Of a DNA stretch of 64,000 nucleotides, positions 20,279 to 32,563 are shown piece by piece (position 1 is the stretch's first letter; each line of letters opens with the position of its first letter). The position numbers were made by a program, and so were the translations under genes. The notes under the pieces were generated by a model that was given only the letters and a program-made list of their open reading frames with translations, ran no database searches and was not told where the DNA came from. Origin of the DNA: Apricaphanius iberus (lineage: Eukaryota; Chordata; Actinopteri; Cyprinodontiformes; Aphaniidae); contig JAPXFQ010001340.1 in the NCBI GenBank assembly GCA_028564705.1, positions 868,001 through 932,000 on the forward strand, written 5' to 3'.

Positions 20279-23200
20279 ATGTACACCGAGTGTCATGGAC
20301 TGAACGGTGAGACCGAATTATACAATTATACATGCTTTTATTCTTTTAAAAGCATATGATATTTGAAGCCTGTCAGCATTTTTTTTAGCTTGTTTTACTT
20401 TCACTTAAGTTAACTCTAACTCTGTTCTAGTTTTATATTGAATGCAAAATTATAGAAGCTGAATAGTTTCAAAACTGCCACATTAATATGAAATAGGATT
20501 CTGACAGTACCACAAAAATAACAGTAACTCACTTACTTAATGTACCCTTTTTTAATAGTATTTCGTACTTTTTACTTTCTTCCAATTTAGCAATTTTATT
20601 CAAACTTTTGTGATCAATAATGTGATGTACATTTTTATATTCCCTTCATTAAGCTTTGACCTACTACTTAGAAATATCTTAAAATTACGTTCAAATGATT
20701 TAAAATCTAGAAATGTAAATCACTTGTTAATTTAAAAGTTTGTGGGGGGAAAATTAATGCTGCTACAGACAGCTACAGGAGTGAAAAATGTTTCCAACTT
20801 TCAATCGGCAACTTTTCCCGATAAACACATTTTATATGTTGCCTTCCACTTTCCCAGTTCAAAGCTGTTTAAAGCTATTAAAGATGACTATGACACAGAA
20901 ATAGATACTCTTTCGTATAAAAACAGATTTACTAGCCAGGACCACGCTACGGATGGAATCAACTATTCACGAGCAAAGAACAATGCTACAGATTCTGAAT
21001 TTGAACAGTTTATTGAAGGCGTGGAGGATCGAAAGGTCTGGGGAGACATATCATCAGAGACCCGGAGGAAGACTCAGTGTGGGGGCGCAGTCTTCAGGAA
21101 GAAACCGTCTTTCCGAGCCTGCTCAGAACCCCCCCAGACAGGACCTAGAAGAGAGAGATGTTAGAAGGGTGGCACAGGAGTGAACGAAAGCATGGAACCG
21201 CGATGCTGCAAACGGTGGATGCTGCGAAAGAAAGGGGAGGGGTTAATAGGTTAATAGAAAGAGAGGTTGGGTCGGCAGGACCCAGAGAGAGAAAGAGAAG
21301 GCGGGTCGGCAGGACCCAGAGAGAGAAAGAGAAAGCGGGTCGTCAGGACCCAGAGAGAGAAAGAGAGGGCGGGTCGGCAGGACCCAGAGAGAGAAAGAGA
21401 GGGCGGGTCGGCAGGACCCAGAGAGGGAAAGAGAGGGCGGGTCGGCAGGACCCAGAGAGGGAAAGAGAAAGAGAGGGCGGGTCGACAGGACCCAGAGAGA
21501 GAAAGAGAAAGAGAGAGCGGGTCGGCAGGACCCAGAGAGAGAAAGAGATAGACAGGGCGGGTCGGCAGGACCCAGAGAGAGAAAGAGAAAGAGAAAGAGA
21601 GGGTGGGTCGCCAGGACCCAGAGAGAGAAAGAGAAAGAGAGTACGGGTCGGCAGGACCCAGAGACAGAGAGAAAGAGAGGGCGGGTCGGCAGGACCCAGA
21701 GACAGAGAGAAAGAGAGGGTGGGTCGGCAGGACCCAGAGACAGAGAGAAAGTGAGGGCGGGTCGGCAGGACCAGGCGACCTATAAGGATGGGAAGGGAGG
21801 GGCGAAAACGAACGAGACAGAAGAGAAATGAGAGGTAGGCAAGGTTTATATGTGTATTGCAGCGTGAATAGAAGCGCAAGGTCAAGTTTAGGGCTGATTA
21901 GGACGAACGAAGCAAGTTTGAAGCGTGGCCTTGCTCCTGAACTTCAGTTAACTTTGTTAACTACATTTTTTTGCTGCTAAGAAAGTTTCTTTCTTCTTGC
22001 CGTTACAAGCTAAACTGCGCTGAAGATTTCCACTTTAATTTGACTGTGTTGAACTTTAGTTTATCAAGTCTCATGACTGTCTTGTTTATGTTATGTCTTT
22101 ATTTCAGTTATGCGCATGAGCTCTGTTTGGAATAAAGTTTCCTCTGCTTTGCCTATCTAAAGGTCTGAAAGTTTGTAGAGCTGCTGTCTGCAGCTTCAAG
22201 TTGTAGATAAACAGAAGTCAGTTCTCACAGCAGTCTGTTGAGAAGTAACTTCTCACAGTTTGTCTTGTAATTATTATTTCACCTCTTCTGACCTTTTGGT
22301 GTAAAATATGTTTTTTAACTCTGTAGGTCAGAACTGAGACCCTGATGGATTGATTCAGCTTAGATCTTGTGATTCCTTATAAACATCAGTCCTTTTCACC
22401 TTAACTGCGCTTGGATAGATATTTTTTTCTACAAGAGAAATACATTTGAATACAACAGGGATGTTGTCCTGCTGTATTGTTTACACGTGAAGCCCATTTT
22501 ATCTCCAATTCACTTTATAACTCGTATTTCCCATTTAAAATGTGGGGAAATGTGATTAATGTTGCCGCAAGCTTTGAATGAAATGTAGTAGTGAGCAACA
22601 AAACATTTCAACGCTGGACATTGACTGTATGATGGCACTATGCATTCAGAGCTTTAGAGCTGATGTCCATTCAGCTGCACTGGAGAGAGTTGTAACCAAG
22701 TAGACTACCTCTAGGGGTGATAAGAAGGACTGCAGCTCTTTATGAATTCTTAACATATGAAGTTTTACAAAATCTGAATCAAAATAATCTTTTTTTCTCC
22801 ATCCACCCATCCATCAATGCATTGATTGATTGATTGATCGATCGATCAATCATGCCTTAATCCATCAATTCATCCACTAATCCAACCAACAAATCAATCA
22901 ATTAATCATACCTCCATCCATCCATCATTCAATTGATGGATTGATCAATCATAACTTACTCCATCCATCCGTCCAACTAACCAATCAATCATACCTCTAT
23001 CCATCCATCGATCCATCTATATATCCATCCATCCAGGATTACCTCCTGAGTCACTGAAAGCATTACCTAATCAGATGCTTAAACTCATCTGAGGTAGCTT
23101 TCGGTGTGAGTCATTACCGATTGCTAACTTTGGGCCTTTAAGTCCAGTAGAGCGTTGACCTTCTCCATGATAAACAACACTAGCTTAACCTTTCTTTTGT

Positions 23201-26200
23201 ATTTCTCCAGAAATCAGGAGATTGGACCTCCACTGCCAGGCCAACAATGCAGCCCATAAAACTGATGAAATAACAACCAGGCAGCTAATTGTAAGACGAG
23301 GACAGCCTTTTCTCATCACGTTGGAGTTGGCCTACGCTTTGCATATATCGGATTCAATTAAACTCGCTGTCGAAACAGGTAGCTCGTTTTTTTACCTCTG
23401 TTTCTAAGAGCGCTTTTGTTCTGTCTTAGGGATCCGTTATTTTGCTTCAGAAAACTATAATTGGTTATCTGAACTGGTTATCTAAACTGTTTAACTGGTT
23501 ATCTTAACTGGTTAGGCGTTAACGTCACTTTTGTACTAAAATAATTCTCTCCTAAGGTCGATCTCCTTCACAAAGACACGGGACCAAGTGTACTTTTGGT
23601 CCAGGAGTTCCCAAGTGTGGTGTGGGCATTAAAGCACTGTGGAGTTGCAAAGTTGATGACAGATCCTCCCTGCAGAGGGGCAATGCAATCCTTTCTGTGA
23701 CCCCCGCAACTGACGCACCAGTGGGGAGGTACACCCTGACCGCAGCGCTTGAGAGTGGGTCATCTGTAAAGGAAAGCCTAGTAGTACTTTTCAATCCTTG
23801 GTGCCGGGGTGAGTATTGGCTTATGTCCTGAAGAAAGAATAATTTACCAGACATGTCAAACCCTAGGTGGGAGGAAACGGTCAAACAATAACCTAATGTC
23901 TCATCATATTAAAACCCAAGCCAGACCCTGTTTTATTATTCGCTGATAAGATATTTGTCTTCGTTTGCAGACGATTGGGTGTACCTGGGTGATGAAAAGG
24001 AATGCCGGGAATATGTAATGAATGAACAAGGACTCATCTACCAAGGGACGGCCCGTTGCTTGAATGCACTGACCTGGGAGTATGGACAGGTGAGATTTCA
24101 GAAGACTTCATCCATACATTAATTGTATGCGCAATAGTTTGTAGGCATTTTAGGATCTGTTCTAAAGTAAGGCAAGCCAAGGCAAAGGAATTTTATTTGT
24201 ATAGCAGACTTTCAACACAAGGCAATTCATGGTGCTTTACATGATTAAAACTGGAACACAGCATAAACCAATTTGATGATTAAAATAAAAGAAAGCAATT
24301 AAAATAAGACAATAATCAAGACAATACAACAATGTAAGGACAAGCAGATAAAAAAAACACTGACTGATAACTGAAGAGCTCAGTTCTTTAAAAAAACCAC
24401 AATAAAACATTTACAGTGATCAAGACTATAATTTGTGTGAAAATTTAAAACAGGCAATTAAAAACAGTTACTCATAAGCGAGTCTAAATAGGTAAGCTTT
24501 AATTTTAGAATTAAAAGAGTTCAGTGTCTCTGTAGCTTTGCATTCTCTCGGTAGTTTGTTCCAGATATGAGGAGCATAGAAACTAAAAGCTGCTTCCCCA
24601 TGTTTGGTTCTGGTTCTAGGGACGATCAGTAAACTAGAGCTGGTGGACCTGAGTGATCTGGATGGTTTGTACCATGATAGCAGATCTATAATGTACTCTT
24701 GTTCTAACCCATTCATGATTTATAAACTAATAAAAGCACTTTGAAGTCTATTCTCTGAGCTACAGGGAGTCAGTGTAAGTACTTTAGAACTGGGGTGATG
24801 TATTCTACTTTCTTGGTTTTAGTGAGAACACGAGCAGCAGCGTTCTAGATCACCTGCGGCTGTCTGATTTATTTTTTTTAGGTAGACCTGTGAAGATACT
24901 GTTACAGTGATCAAGGTGGCTGGAGATAAATGCATGGATGAGTTTTTCTAGGTCTCCTTGTGTCATCACTCCTTTAATCCCTGCTCCTTTGACAGTTAAC
25001 ACAGTCAACACAGAAAGGCATTTTTTGTGGCTGAAGCTTTACTTGTCCGCAGAGTTTTACAAGGGTATATCCTGGGCCCCATACCTTTTACTGAATATTG
25101 TGCCACTGAAATTCAAGGTTGCTTTTGTTTACTTTTTTGTTTTTGAAAATGCAAGTGTTAGAATTGGCAGATTTCGATACAGCACAAGTGCTGTACAAAG
25201 CGAGAATTAACATGCTTCCAGCGCGATTACAAAAGCTCTTTATAGAAACATAAAGTACATATAATTTGAGGGATAATTCACATTTTAAGGTCAAAAGCAT
25301 TCGTACAACAAGGAGGAGTTTTAGTGTGTCAATTTGTGGGGTAAAGACGGAATGGTCTGCTGGACATGATTAAGCGCAGCAGAACTTTAAAAAAGCTTGA
25401 AGAAGAATATAAAAAGATGATTTTGGAAATCTACTAGGAGGAAGAGAATAAGCAAGGTTAAAAACATAGTGGGAGGCCCTATCAAAGAAGTCCCCCCTTA
25501 TTAGGGGTATAAAGTATTGACATGAGATATGTATACGTGAGCATGTTTTGTCTAATTTCCGTTTCTTGTTTTTTGTGTTACCGTTAAGACTGATATTATA
25601 TTTCATCTGTGTTCCTTTATTGGTAATTCATTTGGAATTATTATCAAGGCAAAAGGTATCCGGTATTGTTATTATGTTTAACCAGGTTATGTAAACAATA
25701 ATGTAAATTAAATGGAAAATCAAGGGCTAGAGCTGTATGTGAACAATTATAGTCAGAAAAATTAGTTAATTACCTTTATATAAGTCTGTGATGTGGTGAA
25801 CATCAGGATGAAGGGCCCAATTGGGTGGTCATCCAACCACCAACGTATTGGTAAGTCCAGAATTCTCTTTCTTGCAGTTTGAGGAAGAAATGGTGGATAT
25901 TTGCCTTAAGTTGTTGGACGTCAACCCAAAACATCAGAGAGACCCTGATGAAGACGTTGCAGCTCGCTGCAACCCTATCTATGTTTCCCGAGTCATCAGT
26001 GCCATCGTGACACTAAACTTTATCCAAAGGTTTAATTGAATTAAATCCTTGATAGGGATTAACCGTTTTCCATCTCGCAGATCAATGCAGATGATGACAG
26101 GGGTGTTTTAGTTGGACGTTGGAATGGCAACTATCAGGATGGTCATTCTCCAAAAAGCTGGACCAGTAGCTTACGCATCCTGCAGCTCTGGTATAACAAC

Positions 26201-26655
26201 AGCTGTGAGGCAGTAAAGTACGGACAGTGCTGGGTGTTCGCTGGTGTGATGTGCGCAGGTAACATACCTTTATGGGTTCTTCAGTTGTGTTGCTGTTTCT
26301 TAAATCCTTCCAAGAAACGTTGTCATTATGATTGCAGTGATGCGGTTCTTTGGGATACCTTGCCGCGTTGTCACAAACTTCGTGTCTGCTCATGACACAA
26401 ACAACAGCCTCACAATTGACGAGTATTATGATGTGTACGGATTAAATCAAAGCGGGAAAGACAGAATCTGGTAAGATCAATACTGAGAATTACTAGCAAC
26501 ATTTTCAGCTCTTTTTTTTATTTTAAGCTTGGTACTTACATAAGGGAAACAATAAATGTGCTGCTCCAAAATCTGATAGGTCACTTGGGAAAGTTTTGGA
26601 GGTCAAAATTTACTTCTTTTTCTAAATTCAATCCTGTTGTATCCCTTAGGCAATC

Positions 26656-26688
<33 letters not shown>

Positions 26689-29600
26689 CCTTCTAGGAAT
26701 CATAGGAGCTTTGACATTTTTTAATGCCATGCAGGAACTACCATGTGTGGGTGGAGGGTTGGATGAAGCGACCAGACCTCGACCAAGGTGGCCGCTATGA
26801 CGGCTGGCAGGCCTTGGATCCAACTCCCCAAGAAAAGAGTGGAGGTAAACTGTTCTTGTTCTTCCACTCTGACAATGTTGGCTTTACTAAAGATACTAAG
26901 GTTAGATTCCTTTGCCCCCAGGCGTGTACTGCTGTGGTCCCGCATCAGTGGTTGCCATACATGATGGGGAAACCAATCTGAACTATGACGTGCCCTTTGT
27001 CTTCAGCGAAGTCAATGCTGATATTGTCAAGTGGATGGTCAGTACAACTTGTTCATATTTTATGTAAAATCTTAATGTAAAATAATCTTTTGAGGAAAAG
27101 CTTTCCAATCATTTGAAGTATGCAAATGTTCGCTCTAATAACTGGTTACAGATACATTTCTTACTTCATAAGAGAGACTGTTCCCCTGCAGATGAACTCA
27201 CTGGAGATATGTCATAAAACAAGGATAACAGGATTTCTTTTCTTAAGATATATCAGTCTAGAATGCCTCTCAAGAACATGTATTTTAGGTTAGTTAGTCA
27301 CTCACAGTTGCTCTTTGGTATGAGTTTGCACTTCTGGGTTGCCCTGAGGCCAAGTAGAAGTGCTGAGATGTGAAAACTCAAATTTTTCAAACATATTGGA
27401 ACCGTTTGATCTCAGATCAATCCTGATGGCTCAAATAAGGAAATGAAACACCTCAGCAACACCACATGGGTTGGCCAGAAGATCTCCACCAAGGCTGTAG
27501 GCAGCATGGAAAGAAATGATATCACAAAAACCTACAAATACCAAGAAGGTAATATATAAATTCTAGCTCCTTTATCAAAAGTCTGGGTCTTATTTGATCA
27601 TTTTCATTTAATTCACTTTTTTTTTTATATTAGTATACTAATTTGAGATGGACTGAAATGAATATGCCATGCCTCTAACTGCACTGTCTTAGCTAGAAAG
27701 TCACTGAAGGTCTGTAGCAACTATGTGTCTTGAGTCAAAACGCAACTATTACTCTCCTGGGAAAAATAAAGCGATAGCATGTTCCTTTGGAGTTTGTAAA
27801 CTATTTTTAAAATCTTTCCATCTGAACTAGCCTCTTTAATAAAAAACAAAGCCATGGATACCAAACATGTCATTACATTTCTTTAACCTGAAATGTATTT
27901 TGGTCACATTCTGCCATGAACATCACTGACCAACAAGATAAAGGCACCAAATTTAGCCTCATATTATAAAAAACAATATTGTATTATATATTATTTTATA
28001 AAGTCCCTTGAAGTGAATTTTGTTGCGACTTGGTACTATATAAATTAAGTGAATTGAGTTTAACCGTTATTCTCAGTTTAACAGTTATATCCAATAAGGG
28101 TCACAAACAGTAGACTCAAACGTAGTTTATTCATAAGAATGATCCATTTGACTCAGTTTTTCTCAACAGGCAGTAAAATGGAGAGAGTGGTCTATGACAA
28201 TGCCGTCAGACGATTGAACTCACAAGACGGTGGTGTTGGGCAGAGGAACACTTGCAGAGTCACTGAGGTAGAAAAGGTGGAAATGTCACTGGACGAGGTA
28301 AGTTCCAGCAGAACTTGTACATTTGTTGGAAAGTAGAACTGAGTAAAACAATCACAGATGGTTTTTTTTTGTTTTATTGTTAGGAAACCTGTTTCAGGAA
28401 CTCACAGGATGTCAAACTAAATCTGAAACTGAGCAACAGAGGTTACAGAAATAAGACAATGACCATCTACGTGAATGTCCATGCCACGAACTACACTAGA
28501 AGTCAAGTCAAGAACATCGTGCATACTGATTTTGTAAAAACGCTGGCGGCTGGACAAGGTGTGTTCACTAACCACCCCCAATAAATCTAAATGACCTGAT
28601 CTACTTCAATCCGTCAAACCCAATAACTCTCTAAGTCAAACATCAGTACCAATAACTGACAAGGGTAGAAAAAGCATTAATCATTTAGTCCGCCTCCTAA
28701 ATAACTTTCCTTTCCTGCAGTTATGAATATTCCCATCCTGATCCCGTACTTCGCCTACTGTAAGTACACCCTTACCTTTGACAGCATGAAGGTGTCTGTC
28801 ATCGCCCTAGACGACGGTGGTGAAGTCTATGAAACAGAGACTGACATCGTTCTGGAAGACCCACCCATCTCCATTAAGGTAAATGTAGAGATGAGGCGTA
28901 CATATGGGTCACCGCAACGAAGGGTTTCCTTTGGATTTAATTATATTCAAATGTGGACCAGACATGTAAAGTAGACTCCAGCGAATAATTGGATGGATTC
29001 AAGGGCAGCAAAAGTGTTAAAGTTAGAGTACCGAAGCATCTGACAGTAGGTTGAAACAATGACTTATGTCAGTCATAGGTGTAAAAGATCAAGGGGGGAA
29101 ATCTGGATTTACTCTCTGCAGCTCGTTCAAAGATGTTCCTATAGGCCACAAGGGTTCCTACAAAGGTCCAATGACAAAGATTCTCAGACTATGTTTAAAG
29201 CAAGGTCACCCACTGGCTTGATGTATAAGTATTGGACCGTATGTGAAGGTTGTCATGAAGCTTGACTTGTAAATGAAGAGCATTCTAGGTTTGCTCAACT
29301 CGTTCTTTTCAGCTGCCACCAGACACACCAGGATGCTTGAACTTCTTAGACTGATCCCAAAGGGAGTAATCAAAACCTTTTTCTCTTGAGAACCATAGCC
29401 TAAGCCTTAGAGGGGCTAGCTCTTTTCTTGTCCCCTTCACACTCTACCACTAACTACTCATGCTGAAAGTCAGAGCTAGATGACATCATCAAAACCTCAT
29501 GACCTGAAAAAAGCAAAAACAAGACCCCTAAAGCCTAGTTTATACTTGTCCATCTACATCAAAACGGATACATGCAACGCCATTATCCATCGATGCAAGG

Positions 29601-32563
29601 GCCCTCCGTCACCTACGCAACAACGGACGGAATAGAGACCAGTTTTCTACTATCCGTCAACATCAAAAGAGAGCGTATGCCTGTGATTGGTCAGCTCAAC
29701 ATCAACCCAGACAAGGTCACCAGAACAGTGCCCCTATAGTCGCTAAAATCAGTAGTCTATGCAGGATTTGGGCACTGGATGCTTTATGTTGCAAGGCCAG
29801 TTTACTTTTGGCGATTTTGAACACAAGGAGGTGTAGTGAAATAAAAAAACAGACTGCTGTAATTTTTACATGCGTTTTTAGAGTATAATATCAGCTGCTT
29901 TGTGCAGACAATGTGGAAACGTCCCTTTTTTTTTTTCTTTTTTTTTCTTTTTTTTTTTATACATTTGAACCACACAGCAACCAAACTCCCATGCAGGGTT
30001 CAAGTCATTTGATGTTTTTTTTAGAATGGTGGTGGAAAAATCTGAAGGCCATCCGTCATTTTAACAGATTGGTATTCACGTCTATGTCCACACAGGTGGA
30101 CATTGGTTACAGGTAACCAAATCAATCAAAAAGAGATTCCCAGGAGAGCATCTGAGAATCATCTCAGACCTGGAGACCGTACTCAATGTATCTCGCTAAG
30201 CAGGAACTGAAAGTACGGAGACTTTCTGACTTCTGATCACTTGTCCCAGAGAAATGTTTTCTGATGTCAAAACTTTGGCTGAAGTGGTGCTAATTCCATT
30301 CTCCAGTTTGGCAGCACAGCACAGATTTAGTCTCTAGAACAACATTAAACCCCAATGAGAAGTCATCTTTCCAAGGCAAAAACCCGAAACCTCTACTTGA
30401 CTGATATAATAGCACGGTTATAATAATCTAAATTCTCAGTATTTTTACTTTTACTTAGTTTAGTTTTTGCAGTACATCTTTGAAAATAGCCATTAAAATA
30501 TTTTGTAATAATAATTACGTAAAGCACATTAATTGCAAAAATATTGGCGATATTGTAAAATATGACTTTAAAAATCAGTTTTAAAATACATAGGCTCAGG
30601 TCCTCTTTTCAGGGGAAAGACATATTAGATGACGTCTTTACTTCTACAAGAGCCCGGACGGACAAAGCGCACAGAACAAGCCCGCTATTAAAACATTGAT
30701 TTCCCCTGAAAATGCAAAAAAGTTTAGCTATAAATACATTTTTACCTCTGCAGTAGTTCCAAGCGATGAAAGAGAGACTGATTTGCTCGTCATGTTGCTG
30801 CAAATAGATAATTCTCAGGGAATTGAGCGTTTGAAAACAGCACTAGTTGGACCTCCGTTGTTGAGTTTCTTACTCGAAGACACAGATACCGCATGCTTGT
30901 GATAATTTAGGTATGCACTGCCCCCTACTGGCCGAAAATTACACACTGTGCCTTTAAGATTTCAAATTCCACTTAGTTTTATTTAGTTTTTAGCATTTGT
31001 TAGGTAGTTTTACTTTTATTTTCGTTAAACAAGTTGTGTACTGCCAAGCTATCTTAAGTACTATGATGCTTTTGATCATTTTGCACATTAGCACTTTCTC
31101 TCAACCTTTGCTGACATGACGCTAGGCGGCCCACAGCAACACAGAGGACTTGACTGACATGTTGGGATAAAGTTGTGCAGCCAGTAAAAACAACCAACAA
31201 CCAGAAACTAGAGAGGGAATTATTTGTCCATCAACACAGCAGATACGCACACACAACCTACACTAGCTACACAACTCCTGTGTAACACTGGTCCCCATCG
31301 CTATTGCTTGCAGTTTGCAGTCGCAGTGTTAGCTTGCTTGTTAGCCGCCATAGCTCACCTGTTATGAAGGTTTTTTGTTGCAGACTCTTTAATCATCATT
31401 TCAATCGCTTCTTCTGAAAACTTGCAATCCAAAGACGTCTTATTTCCTTGAAAGGAGGCGAGTCGATGGGATTGTATCCAACTTTTCCGTTCTGTTGTTT
31501 TTATCAAAGTGATTTATGCAACCGAAAAGGCACAACATAGATGATCGCATCTGTTTCTGGTGACAGCGCGCAGTAGGCAGGGAGCGACATAGAAATAATT
31601 CTTCTAGATATTATGAGATGCACAATTAAACGAAAACTAAGCACATTTTCTCAATAAATTTAGTTCGTTTAGTTAGTTTTGCGAACACTCATTACAGTTT
31701 CATTACTTCGTTTGTTTCAAATTCTCGTTTTTATTTTTATTTTAGTTAACAGTTACTTCTAGTTTTCGTCATTTCGTTCGTTTTCGTTGACGACGATAAC
31801 ACTGTGAAATAGGATTTAGGTCCAGATAAAGTTAGCTTAAAGGTTCTAAAGCCGCCTAAATGGATATGACGGACTTTAACAGTTGCACACATTTCCAAAG
31901 TAAATAAAAAACTTGATTTCTATCTAATGTCATGAAATCTGATTTTATGGCGTAAACTATCTCTGTTCTGTGATTGAAGCGCACGGCAGGGAGTCAACAT
32001 TGATTGGACTGTAAACTGTGTGGGCTGTTCGCTCCAGGTTTTGGGTGAAGCACGTTGTAACCAACCAATGACAACTGAGGTGGAGTTTGAAAACCCGCTG
32101 AATGAGACGCTGAGGAACTGCTCCCTGACGGTCACTGGCTGCGGCCTCTTCAGATCCCAAAACGTAGAGAGGTAAAATAAAATACAAATACAAATAAATA
32201 AGACTGTGGAGCTATTTATGAAAACCACTAGTTGACGAAACTACAGTTCTTGTTTACCAGTTAGCTAATCATAGATTTAAAGGCTAGCAAAATGACCTGT
32301 TGATCTTTGAGCTGAGTTTTGGTGACATCTGTTACAATCCAGATTTTTTGCTTGAATGTGCACTGGTAAATTCGTGGTGAATTAAACAGGATTTGTCTGT
32401 GTGTGTCTGCAGTACGTTGAGGGAGCTGCAACCTAACGAGACTTTGAAACTCACAATCACTACGACCCCCTACAAGCCCGGACTGAGGACTTTGTTGGCC
32501 GACTTTGACTGCAGTGCATTCAGAGACGTGAAGGGAAGCTGCACCGTCTACGTCAAACCCTGA
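20279..32563 (+). CDS. Transglutaminase (TGM family), 15 coding exons, 703 residues
   Basis: A protein-glutamine gamma-glutamyltransferase, the Ca2+-dependent enzyme that crosslinks glutamine to lysine side chains. Exons: 20279-20306, 23211-23378, 23557-23808, 23971-24089, 25878-26006, 26081-26258, 26338-26470, 26735-26844, 26922-27037, 27416-27548, 28170-28297, 28384-28558, 28721-28878, 32038-32171, 32413-32563. Every junction is GT/AG and in frame. The order is an N-terminal beta-sandwich ([11 protein letters not shown]), a core with [10 protein letters not shown] (Cys282), NYHVWVEGW (His339) and [10 protein letters not shown] (Asp364), then two beta-barrels. NADDDRG...GRW (from 234) is the conserved Ca2+/oxyanion region with Trp246. 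There is no signal peptide and no long propeptide, so a cytosolic TGM2-like enzyme is likeliest, but the paralog is not settled. Extra introns after codons for VKWM and YQE split a region that I recall as fewer exons in mammalian TGM2. All catalytic residues are present. Poly(A) candidates follow 32860. Confidence 0.93.
20742..21268. other. Intron 1 sequence with an unassigned open frame
   Basis: The 140-codon frame 20742-21164 starts in intron 1 and ends by the minisatellite. It has an unbiased composition, but I recognise no domain and no splice continuity with the transglutaminase. I do not call a gene. Confidence 0.3.
21269..21778 (+). repeat. Intronic minisatellite, 14 units, each with a small hairpin
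   Basis: About 14 units of 34-54 bases share GGGTCGGCAGGACCCAGAGA followed by a variable GAGAAAGAGA run. GGGTC and GACCC within each unit are reverse complements around GGCAG, so every unit can fold into a 5-bp hairpin. The + strand is purine-rich. Length differences come from the GAGAAA part. The long open frames over it (both strands) are by-products of the repeat. Confidence 0.95.
22795..23035. repeat. CCATC / TTGA low-complexity repeat cluster
   Basis: Mixed tetranucleotide runs (CCAT, ATTG, ATCA) inside intron 1, ending about 175 bases before exon 2. Confidence 0.85.
24172..24960 (-). mobile_element. Rex1/Babar-like LINE 3' fragment in intron 4
   Basis: Minus-strand frame 24468-24716 reads [13 protein letters not shown], then [20 protein letters not shown] and [20 protein letters not shown]. 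This is the usual C-terminus of Rex1/Babar-like reverse transcriptases. The 3' tail starts near 24172 ('ttttatttgtatagcagact' on +). A similar copy lies at 54215. It is 5' truncated and dead. Confidence 0.8.
26655..26688. repeat. CAGA tetranucleotide microsatellite
   Basis: About eight CAGA units in intron 7, some 45 bases before exon 8's acceptor region. Confidence 0.95.
29525..29760. repeat. Dispersed repeat with terminus shared with 63681
   Basis: 'taaagcctagtttatacttg' followed by TCC recurs as 'taaagcctagtttataattg' plus TCC at 63683. I infer two copies of one DNA-element terminus. The internal part (29560-29720) is GC-richer than the intron around it. Confidence 0.45.
30470..30955. mobile_element. 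MITE copy 2, nested in the hAT-like element
   Basis: Nearly identical to 14250-14744 (same order, few substitutions), with the right terminus ACACTGTGCCTTTAAG intact and the left terminus eroded. It carries the same CACTGCCCCCTACTGG motif at 30916-30931. High identity suggests a fairly recent family, younger than the host element. Confidence 0.85.
30916..30931 (-). promoter_or_regulatory. CTCF-like motif inside MITE copy 2
   Basis: Identical 16-base core to the motif at 14702, within intron 13 of the transglutaminase gene. Confidence 0.45.

Larger units (their letters stand above)
30413..31804. mobile_element. Non-autonomous hAT-like element in intron 13, carrying a nested MITE
   Basis: Left end CACGGTTAT and complement of right end CAGTGTTATCGTCGTC form the termini. 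Flanks TATAATAG (30405-30412) and TGAAATAG (31805-31812) match 6/8. Inside are repeated TTTAGTTT and ATTTCG/CGTTCG motifs. The MITE at 30470-30955 interrupts it. No transposase frame is seen. Confidence 0.6.

Noticed and set aside
20742..21164. 140-codon frame in intron 1 of the transglutaminase gene
   Set aside because: No domain, no fitting splice sites to the main gene and no recognisable homolog; kept only as an unassigned intron note.
21158..21885. Long frames rich in REREGG and SLSLSG over the minisatellite
   Set aside because: They are direct translations of the tandem repeat, open in several frames and on both strands.
22795..23035. CRISPR-like spaced repeats
   Set aside because: Simple tetranucleotide microsatellite in a vertebrate genome, without regular spacers.
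29913..29960. Poly-T stretch as a terminator
   Set aside because: Long T runs are common in fish introns; there is no adjacent RNA polymerase III gene.
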